From contig DATFDL010000583.1 of assembly GCA_035252155.1 (NCBI GenBank), forward strand, positions 1 through 5,711: DNA of 5,711 nucleotides, given 5' to 3'. Source of the stretch: JAICLL01 sp035252155. GTDB lineage: Bacteria; Planctomycetota; Planctomycetia; Pirellulales; JAICIG01. The translations under genes were made by a program, and so were the position numbers. Numbering within the stretch: the stretch's first letter is position 1; each line of letters starts with the position of its first letter. Under the pieces are notes generated by a model, which was not told the DNA's origin, ran no database searches, and saw nothing but the letters and a program-made list of their open reading frames with translations. This document shows, piece after piece, positions 1-5,711 of the stretch.

Positions 1-120
1 CCCGGCCCGTCGCTCCTGCGCAATTCGTCCAATCGGACTAAACCCACCTCGCCGGCCGCCGCCTCGCCGCGGAAAAAAACGCCCGGTTTCATCGGCCCGA
101 CCGGCTATGACCTACGTTAA
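1..120 (+). CDS. C-terminal end of an upstream protein, probably Tad pilus secretin CpaC/RcpA (partial)
   Basis: Frame 1 is open from the first base to a TAA at 118-120, giving 39 residues; the 5' part lies outside the window. The peptide has a Pro/Ala/Ser/Thr-rich low-complexity stretch, then a compact ending, PRKKTPGFIGPTGYDLR. The ending looks like a real protein terminus: a short tail of the GFIGPxGYD kind closes many planctomycete pilus secretins as I remember them (recalled family knowledge, not checked). It lies on the same strand as cpaE, 153 bases upstream, and in Tad loci the secretin gene commonly precedes cpaE. If right, the protein would be the outer-membrane channel through which the Flp pilus passes. 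The reading frame is fairly secure; the product is inferred mainly from context and could be another Tad-locus protein. Confidence 0.55.
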   Translation, partial: PGPSLLRNSSNRTKPTSPAAASPRKKTPGFIGPTGYDLR

Positions 121-124
121 TAGA

Positions 125-159
125 GGGGCTGGGGATCCGGGACTCGGGGCTAGGGCGCT
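125..159. repeat. G-rich heptanucleotide tandem repeat (left, inverted arm)
   Basis: Five consecutive 7-base units, each beginning with GGG, start at 125, 132, 139, 146 and 153 (for example GGGACTC and GGGGCTA). They are the reverse-complement type of the C-rich units before cpaE: 139-151 is an exact inverted copy of 221-233, 131-137 of 241-247, and 125-130 of 263-268. The G runs meet the simple G-quadruplex pattern (four or more runs of at least three G with loops of 2-4 bases) on the plus strand, hence also in any mRNA reading through. Confidence 0.8.
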
Positions 160-268
160 CGGTTGGCGTCCATTGATCGGATTTGACTTTTACATTTTGC
201 AGTTTGACTTCCTGGAACCCAGCCCCGAGTCCCTAGTCCCGATCCCCGAGTCCCTAGTCCCGAGCCCC
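125..268 (+). promoter_or_regulatory. Long imperfect hairpin formed by inverted heptamer arms in the cpaE leader
   Basis: Three nested exact stems can form: 125-130 with 263-268 (6 bp), 131-137 with 241-247 (7 bp) and 139-151 with 221-233 (13 bp), enclosing a loop at 152-220. The right-hand bulges (234-240 and 248-262) are about one and two repeat units, as expected if the arms slipped relative to each other. In an mRNA running from the upstream gene the structure would end five bases before the cpaE ATG, where no Shine-Dalgarno sequence is present. A regulatory role is inference; it may simply be a mobile or slippage-prone intergenic repeat. Confidence 0.45.
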
Positions 269-272
269 CTTC
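182..272. repeat. Heptanucleotide tandem repeat abutting the cpaE start (right arm)
   Basis: Thirteen units of exactly 7 bases run without a phase break from 182 to 272, one base before the cpaE ATG. The left part is T-rich (TTTGACT at 182 and again at 203); the right part is C-rich (CCCGAGT at 224 and 245, CCCTAGT at 231 and 252). The best-conserved higher-order period is 21 bases: 223-242 and 244-263 are identical over 20 bases. Units of the form CCCNAGT resemble the short heptamer tandem repeats described in cyanobacteria and the intergenic repeats of planctomycetes; common origin is not shown. The minus strand has G runs every 7 bases and so also has G-quadruplex potential. Confidence 0.85.
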
Positions 273-273
273 C

Positions 274-1482
274 ATGAGCAACGTGCTTCGACTTGCGATT
301 GTCGATCCCAGCGATCCGACTCGCGACAGCCTCAAAACCATGCTCTTGGGCATGGAGCGGGTCTGGCTCGAGGCCGAATGCTCGCGCTATGAATTCTTTG
401 CCGATGTGGTGGCCCAAACCCACCCCGACATCGGCATCGTGGCGCTCGATCACGATCCCGACAAAGCGCTCGATCTGGTCGCCAAACTCAACGAGACGTC
501 GCCCGAGTGCAGCATTTTGGTGGTCAGTGCGTCGAGTGACGGCAAGCTGATTCTGCGGGCAATGCGGGCCGGCGCCAAGGAATTCTTGAACGCCCCGGTG
601 CGGCTACAAGACCTGCTCGACTCGCTCGACCGCATCGCCGACCGGCGCTTCGGCCGCGGCGAAGCCAAGGCCCGCGGCACGTCGGTCATCGCCGTGGCTG
701 GCGCCACGGGCGGAGTGGGCGCCACCAGCCTGGCCGTCAACCTGGGCTGCGCGCTGGCCCAAGACCAGAAGAACACCGTCGCCCTGGTCGACCTCGATCT
801 TTGTCTGGGCGATGCCGACGTGTTCCTCGACACCATTCCCGATTACACGCTGGTCGACGTCGCACAAAACGTCACCCGGCTCGACTTCGCGCTGCTGAAA
901 CGTTCGCTCACCAAGCACTCGTCGGGCTTGTTCTTATTGCCCAGGCCCGTGCAGATGGAAGACATGGCCCTGGTCTCGGCCGACGACCTGCAGCGCGTGA
1001 TCGGCCTGCTCAAGGCGACCTTCACCCACCTGGTGATCGATCTCTCGAAAAGCTACACGGCGCTCGACATGGTGGCCCTGCAAATGGCCAACCACATCTT
1101 GCTGGTCACCCAGCTCGATCTGCCCTGCCTGCGAAACGTGGTCCGCTTGATGATGTCGTTCGGCAACATGAAGGAAGCCGCCGACAAAGTGAAGATCATC
1201 GTGAACCGCGTGGGGCTCGACACGGGCAACATCAGCCTCAAGAAGGCCCAAGACACAATCGGCCGCGAGATTTTTTGGCAGTTGCCCAACGACTATCGCA
1301 CGATGGTCGAAGTACGCAACAACGGCGTGCCGCTGATTGAGCAGGCGCCCAAGGCCGCCATCACCCAGGCCATTCTGGGCCTGGCCGAATCGCTCGCCGG
1401 CGGCAAGCCCGAGACGGAAGAAGAACCGTCGAAACCGGGCAAGGGCCGCCTCTTGGGGCTATTTTCGGGCAAGAAGAAATAG
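274..1482 (+). CDS. cpaE: CpaE/TadZ-like Tad pilus localisation protein (receiver-like domain plus MinD/ParA-like domain)
   Basis: A 402-residue cytoplasmic protein that, in the CpaE/TadZ family, positions the Tad (Flp) pilus secretion machine. Residues 4-125 form a receiver-like domain: acidic D11 and D14, candidate phospho-acceptor D59, and S85. The usual lysine of the FLxKP motif is replaced (FLNAP, 104-108), so phosphorylation is doubtful. Residues 136-375 are MinD/ParA-like: P-loop GATGGVGATS at 143-152, LVDLDLCLGD at 171-180, Walker B HLVIDLS at 252-258. The deviant Walker A lacks both lysines (T145 and A150), a kind of divergence known in CpaE/TadZ. The tail, GRLLGLFSGKKK, follows an acidic linker. 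ATG 274 is the only ATG between the in-frame stop at 205 and the receiver fold; no Shine-Dalgarno is visible because repeat DNA runs up to it. The gene probably belongs with the upstream partial gene, but no cpaF follows; the next gene converges. Confidence 0.88.
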   Translation: MSNVLRLAIVDPSDPTRDSLKTMLLGMERVWLEAECSRYEFFADVVAQTHPDIGIVALDHDPDKALDLVAKLNETSPECSILVVSASSDGKLILRAMRAGAKEFLNAPVRLQDLLDSLDRIADRRFGRGEAKARGTSVIAVAGATGGVGATSLAVNLGCALAQDQKNTVALVDLDLCLGDADVFLDTIPDYTLVDVAQNVTRLDFALLKRSLTKHSSGLFLLPRPVQMEDMALVSADDLQRVIGLLKATFTHLVIDLSKSYTALDMVALQMANHILLVTQLDLPCLRNVVRLMMSFGNMKEAADKVKIIVNRVGLDTGNISLKKAQDTIGREIFWQLPNDYRTMVEVRNNGVPLIEQAPKAAITQAILGLAESLAGGKPETEEEPSKPGKGRLLGLFSGKKK

Positions 1483-1493
1483 CTGCGCAGCCG

Positions 1494-1937
1494 TTAAGGA
1501 GTGTAAGCGAGCACGCCCACTGCTTTGGCGGCCGCTTTCAACGGATCATCGAGTGAAGCCAGTGGAAGGTGACGCCGCATGGCGAGCTCTAGATAGGCCG
1601 AGTCGTAGACTGACAGTTGGTGGGCCCGAGCCAACTGGATCGTTGCATGCCATGCGTGGCCGATGGTTTCATCGTCCAAGGCAATGGGTAGGGCTTGTAG
1701 CAGGCCCAGGAATGTCGTCACCTTAGCCTCGGTAGTGCGTTTGCGGCGCTCACCCATCAGCAGTGCATTCGCCACTTCCAGCGGCCAAAGCACCGGCACG
1801 ATTGCCGCGACCGATGCCAAAGAATCCTCGACCGCCTGCGCGTAAGCGTCGGCTTCGTCTTCAAAGAACCAAGCCGCCGCCAACGAGCAGTCCAGCACAA
1901 ACGCTTCCGCCGTCGACTTATGCTTCTTCTTGCTCAT
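1494..1937 (-). CDS. vapC: VapC-like PIN-domain ribonuclease toxin
   Basis: A 147-residue PIN-domain protein, the usual VapC size. The acidic metal-binding residues all appear present: D16 (VLDCSLAAAW), E54 (PLEVANALL), D112 (SVYDSAYLELA) and D130/D131 (LASLDDPL), so the toxin looks catalytically intact. VapC toxins are Mg-dependent endoribonucleases that cut tRNA or rRNA; the target here cannot be read from sequence. It is the second gene of a minus-strand operon, 29 bases downstream of a Phd/YefM-type antitoxin. The first ATG (1937) gives a lysine-rich lead (MSKKKHK) before the fold; no Shine-Dalgarno is visible, and a 5-bp hairpin lies in the gap just upstream. Its stop codon is 11 bases from that of the convergent cpaE. 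Confidence 0.9.
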   Translation of the reverse strand: MSKKKHKSTAEAFVLDCSLAAAWFFEDEADAYAQAVEDSLASVAAIVPVLWPLEVANALLMGERRKRTTEAKVTTFLGLLQALPIALDDETIGHAWHATIQLARAHQLSVYDSAYLELAMRRHLPLASLDDPLKAAAKAVGVLAYTP

Positions 1938-1945
1938 TGCAGCAA

Positions 1946-1960
1946 CCAGTTGGCTACTGG
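1946..1960 (-). promoter_or_regulatory. Small hairpin between antitoxin and toxin genes
   Basis: CCAGT (1946-1950) and ACTGG (1956-1960) form a perfect 5-bp stem with a 5-base loop inside the 29-base antitoxin-toxin gap. Its edge is 9 bases upstream of the toxin ATG, where a ribosome-binding site would be expected and none is seen. It might lower toxin translation relative to antitoxin. The stem is short, so chance is possible. Confidence 0.35.
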
Positions 1961-1966
1961 GCCGTG

Positions 1967-2212
1967 TTAGAATCGCCGCCCCTCTTCAATGAGGCGACGG
2001 ATGGAGAGTCCTTTGCCTAAGGTGTTGCCGCGCCGCAAAGCTTTCATCTCTGCGATCACTTGTTTCACGTCCTTGGTGGCCTCTGCCGGAGGCGGACTCA
2101 GCAGCGCGGCCGGACGCCCGCGGCGGGTAATCAGGATCCGTTTGCCCCGCGCCACTTGATCGAGAAGCTCCGAGAAATGCGTCCGTGCTTCGTAAAAACT
2201 GATCGAAGTCAT
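1967..2212 (-). CDS. Phd/YefM-family type II antitoxin
   Basis: An 81-residue antitoxin. The N-terminal part shows the Phd/YefM DNA-binding fold signature: ISFYEARTHFSELLDQVARG (residues 4-23), then a basic beta segment, KRILITRRGRPAALLSP (24-40). The rest (about 45-81), ending SIRRLIEEGRRF, is the toxin-binding tail typical of Phd-type antitoxins paired with PIN toxins. Members neutralise the toxin by wrapping its active site and repress their own operon with the toxin as co-repressor. ATG 2212 is supported by a strong AGGAGA ribosome-binding site at 2218-2223, 5 bases away, unlike the toxin, which fits the need for antitoxin excess. Inverted repeats upstream are candidate operators. The toxin gene follows 29 bases downstream. 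Confidence 0.9.
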   Translation of the reverse strand: MTSISFYEARTHFSELLDQVARGKRILITRRGRPAALLSPPPAEATKDVKQVIAEMKALRRGNTLGKGLSIRRLIEEGRRF

Positions 2213-2217
2213 CGGTG

Positions 2218-2223
2218 TCTCCT
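2218..2223 (-). promoter_or_regulatory. Shine-Dalgarno of the antitoxin gene
   Basis: AGGAGA on the minus strand with a 5-base spacer to the ATG at 2212. It fixes the start and is the best ribosome-binding site in the window. Confidence 0.7.
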
Positions 2224-2226
2224 AAT

Positions 2227-2238
2227 TAGACCTGTCTA
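2227..2238. promoter_or_regulatory. Candidate antitoxin operator (TAGAC-CT-GTCTA)
   Basis: A perfect 5-bp inverted repeat with a 2-base centre sits immediately upstream of the antitoxin Shine-Dalgarno. Phd/YefM antitoxins repress their own operons by binding short palindromes near the promoter, so this position is suitable. No match to a known operator consensus is claimed. Confidence 0.4.
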
Positions 2239-2259
2239 CTTGACCAGTTTACAAGATTC

Positions 2260-2280
2260 TTGCCGATTTGGCAAATTGCC
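2260..2280. promoter_or_regulatory. Alternating inverted repeats, candidate operator/promoter region of the toxin-antitoxin operon
   Basis: TTGCC (2260-2264), GGCAA (2270-2274) and TTGCC (2276-2280) alternate so that the middle element is an exact inverted partner of both neighbours. The cluster lies 48-68 bases upstream of the antitoxin start. On the minus strand it overlaps a weak -35-like TTGCCA, followed at 15 bases by TGTAAA. The repeats are visible directly; operator and promoter functions are inferred. Confidence 0.4.
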
Positions 2281-2340
2281 ACGGCATCGCGAGCGTTCAA
2301 CGCGCGCACGAATCGCGGTCAGAACGCCTAGAGGATCTCA

Positions 2341-3609
2341 TTAGCGCAGCCGGCTGTCGCCCAGATTCTCGATGCGGCGGGCGGTGAGCGTGCGGGCTTG
2401 CCTGTCGGCCAGATAGCCGCGCGTGCCGTGTATGCCGACTTCCTGGTTGAGATAACGCCGTAGATTGACGCCCGGTGCCGGCGCGACATACGCCGTCACC
2501 TGACCCGCGCCATCGACCAGCGCAAATTGCGGCGTGTGCGGATCGGCTGTGGTGATTTGCGTCAGCCGGCCCTCGCCGTCGAAACGCGACGCGCGATCAC
2601 CGCTGCTGGGAGATGAGAACGGGGACGAATCGAGCGCGTTCGGTCGCCGAGCTAAGCGGCTCTGCTCGACGTCTCGATCGGACCGGCGCATCACCGCCGC
2701 GTAACGTTGCTGAATTTCGGCGAAATTGTCGATCTTGCGCAGCACGCGGCGGATGTGGCCGCGGTCGACCGCCGTTTCGGCACGGGCCAAGGCGGCGTCG
2801 GCCTGACGGCGTAGAATCGTAAAATCCCAGTCGGCGGTTTCTTCCCCCACGATCGCCGAAAGGGCCAGGTCGAGCTCGGCGGCTTCTTCCTTGAAATCGG
2901 TCTTGGGCTGGCGGTGCACGAGGAACGACCGCACCGGACCAGGCAGCGGCCCTTCGTCGGACGACTGGTCTTCGTCTTCTACGGCATCGTCGGCCCGCGC
3001 GCGGTGTTTGCGGCGTCGGGCGGCCCCATGACCAGCGGGCTCTCGGTGTGCGGCCTGGCGAACTTCGCTCTGGTCGGCATCGTCCGAATCAACTTCGTCC
3101 GCGTCGGCTTCGGCCTCGTCATGGTCAGCCAGATACCTGCCCGAGATCCAGCGAAACTCGCCCGCCGGCGGGGCGATCTTGTACCAGGTTCGGGCATCTG
3201 AGCCAGAACGAAATTCACAGGCTTCGAGGATCCGCACCTCCTCGCCGCGGTCGAGCCGCACCTGGATCACGTCGCGGGTGTCGCCGAACTCGGTGCCTAA
3301 GCGCACCGCCACGCGGTCGCCGGTCACCACGCCGAGATCGCCTTCGCCGGGTTCAATGAATTCGGCTGCAATCCAGCTAAAGGCGCCTTCAGGCGGGCGG
3401 ATGGCATACCAGCCGCCGGGATCGTGCCGATAGACCTCGACCGTTTGTCCGCGGCGGAGCTTAAGCACGGGATAGTAGTTCCTGCCCGGTCCGCTGCGGA
3501 CATCGACCGCGTTGGCGGTAACATACGCGGTGTACGGAAATTCGGCAGCCCAGGCGCCGCTACAAAGCAACACCCAGGCCACGAATGCCCGGCGCGGCAG
3601 ATTCGCCAT
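2341..3609 (-). CDS. Secreted protein with two N-terminal SH3-like (SH3b) domains
   Basis: A 422-residue protein from ATG 3609. That start is preferred over the in-frame GTG at 3621 because GGAG (3616-3619) lies 6 bases before the ATG, while the GTG has no ribosome-binding site. Numbered from the ATG: signal peptide at about 1-21 (basic PRR, hydrophobic AFVAWVLLCSGAWA); SH3-like domain 1 at about 24-87 (TANAVDVRSGPGRNYYPVLKL, then GGWYAIRPP); domain 2 at about 92-161, with WYKIAPPAGEFRWISGRYL; a highly acidic then basic, disordered linker at about 162-222; a charged helical segment at about 237-312; and a C-terminal block at about 346-416 containing VTAYVAPAPGVNLRRYLNQEVGIHGTRGYL without the first few residues. 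Bacterial SH3 domains often bind cell-wall peptides, so envelope anchoring is plausible. No catalytic domain is seen; the exact role is unknown. It lies 91 bases downstream of speA. Confidence 0.82.
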   Translation of the reverse strand: MANLPRRAFVAWVLLCSGAWAAEFPYTAYVTANAVDVRSGPGRNYYPVLKLRRGQTVEVYRHDPGGWYAIRPPEGAFSWIAAEFIEPGEGDLGVVTGDRVAVRLGTEFGDTRDVIQVRLDRGEEVRILEACEFRSGSDARTWYKIAPPAGEFRWISGRYLADHDEAEADADEVDSDDADQSEVRQAAHREPAGHGAARRRKHRARADDAVEDEDQSSDEGPLPGPVRSFLVHRQPKTDFKEEAAELDLALSAIVGEETADWDFTILRRQADAALARAETAVDRGHIRRVLRKIDNFAEIQQRYAAVMRRSDRDVEQSRLARRPNALDSSPFSSPSSGDRASRFDGEGRLTQITTADPHTPQFALVDGAGQVTAYVAPAPGVNLRRYLNQEVGIHGTRGYLADRQARTLTARRIENLGDSRLR

Positions 3610-3615
3610 CGCAAG

Positions 3616-3619
3616 CTCC
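3616..3619 (-). promoter_or_regulatory. Shine-Dalgarno deciding the SH3-protein start
   Basis: GGAG on the minus strand, 6 bases before the ATG at 3609. It overlaps the first codons of the longer GTG-initiated version, which argues that the ATG is the real start and puts the signal peptide at the very N terminus. Confidence 0.5.
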
Positions 3620-3656
3620 ACGGCGCGGAACGAGGAAGAGATGAAAAGACGGGAAG

Positions 3657-3682
3657 GGGCGAGACTTGTACCGTAGTCGCCC
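3657..3682 (-). terminator. Possible hairpin terminator after speA
   Basis: GGGCGA (3657-3662) and TCGCCC (3677-3682) form a 6-bp GC-rich stem with a 14-base loop, 18 bases beyond the speA stop on the minus strand. It is followed, in the direction of transcription, by pyrimidine-rich sequence with one TTTT but no immediate T tract, so intrinsic termination would be weak. It overlaps the candidate promoter of the next gene. Confidence 0.3.
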
Positions 3683-3693
3683 GGCTAGCTCAA
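3665..3693 (-). promoter_or_regulatory. Candidate sigma70-type promoter for the SH3-protein gene
   Basis: On the minus strand, TTGAGC (3688-3693) and TACAAG (3665-3670) are separated by 17 bases; each matches four of six consensus positions. It sits in the speA to SH3-gene gap, 55 bases before the preferred ATG. If real, the gene has its own promoter rather than depending on speA readthrough. The match is modest. Confidence 0.3.
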
Positions 3694-3700
3694 GGGCAAT

Positions 3701-5620
<1,920 letters not shown>

Positions 5621-5663
5621 CGTTGGCTGGTTCTCCTGCTTCAAGAGGCCGAAGGAATATCGT

Positions 5664-5692
5664 ATCTTAGCGGGCGTTGGCTCTGTAGGGAA
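5664..5692 (-). promoter_or_regulatory. Weak candidate promoter for speA
   Basis: On the minus strand, TAAGAT (5664-5669) is a reasonable -10 element (four of six). At 17 bases upstream only TTCCCT (5687-5692) is available as a -35, a poor match. The position, 44 bases before the ATG, is suitable. The speA leader otherwise shows no riboswitch-like structure within the window. Confidence 0.25.
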
Positions 5693-5711
5693 CGGACTCG
5701 GCGGCCGGCGG

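Noticed and set aside
183..211. TTGACT elements as a -35 for a cpaE promoter
   Set aside because: Two copies (183-188 and 204-209) match TTGACA well, but no acceptable -10 follows at 16-18 bases; they are better explained as heptamer units.
125..272. CRISPR-like or satellite array
   Set aside because: Units are 7 bases with no spacers between them; there is no repeat-spacer structure and no cas gene.
150..453. Minus-strand open frames with GLGTRDSGLGTRG-type repeated peptides
   Set aside because: The repetitive peptide is simply the translation of the heptamer repeat (three 7-base units make a 7-residue period); the rest is antisense to cpaE.
801..1340. Plus-strand frame of 179 codons overlapping cpaE
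   Set aside because: Arg/His/Pro-rich shadow of the cpaE frame; it lacks any family signature.
1482..1491. Palindrome GCTGCGCAGC between the convergent cpaE and vapC stops as a bidirectional terminator
   Set aside because: As a hairpin it has only a 3-bp stem with a 4-base loop and no T tract on either strand.
1981..1994. CCTC/GAGG hairpin near the 3' end of the antitoxin gene
   Set aside because: Only a 4-bp stem inside coding sequence for the IEEGR motif; explained by the protein.

Overview
The window is a chromosomal segment of a GC-rich bacterium, most likely a planctomycete of the Pirellulales type. I infer this from the Tad-pilus CpaE with an N-terminal receiver domain, the secreted SH3-like protein with a characteristic C-terminal block, the full-length SpeA, the weak Shine-Dalgarno usage, and a GGGACT(A/C)-type heptamer repeat of the sort that often litters planctomycete intergenic DNA. 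No phylogenetic test was possible, so the assignment is tentative.

Layout, left to right. Bases 1-120 (+) hold the last 39 codons of a protein that enters the window from the left; from its position it is probably the Tad secretin CpaC/RcpA. Bases 121-273 are a gap occupied almost entirely by a heptanucleotide repeat: a G-rich arm (125-159) and an inverted T-rich/C-rich arm (182-272) that stops one base before the next start codon. Bases 274-1482 (+) encode CpaE/TadZ, a receiver plus MinD/ParA-like protein that localises the Tad pilus machine. The usual next gene, the ATPase cpaF/tadA, is absent. Instead a convergent type II toxin-antitoxin operon follows on the minus strand: Phd/YefM-like antitoxin (1967-2212) upstream of a VapC-like PIN toxin (1494-1937). 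Its upstream region (2213-2340) carries clustered inverted repeats that could be operators. Then, also on the minus strand, come a secreted protein with two SH3-like domains (2341-3609) and biosynthetic arginine decarboxylase SpeA (3701-5620). The last 91 bases (5621-5711) are the speA leader.

Functionally there are three separate units: surface pilus assembly (left), a toxin-antitoxin module (middle), and housekeeping or envelope genes (right). SpeA makes agmatine for polyamine synthesis. The SH3-like protein probably acts at the cell surface and has no evident metabolic link to SpeA. I see no tRNA, rRNA, CRISPR array, transposase or phage gene. I do not see a clearly new multi-gene system. 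The most unusual element is the inverted heptamer repeat with G-quadruplex and hairpin potential fused to the cpaE start codon.
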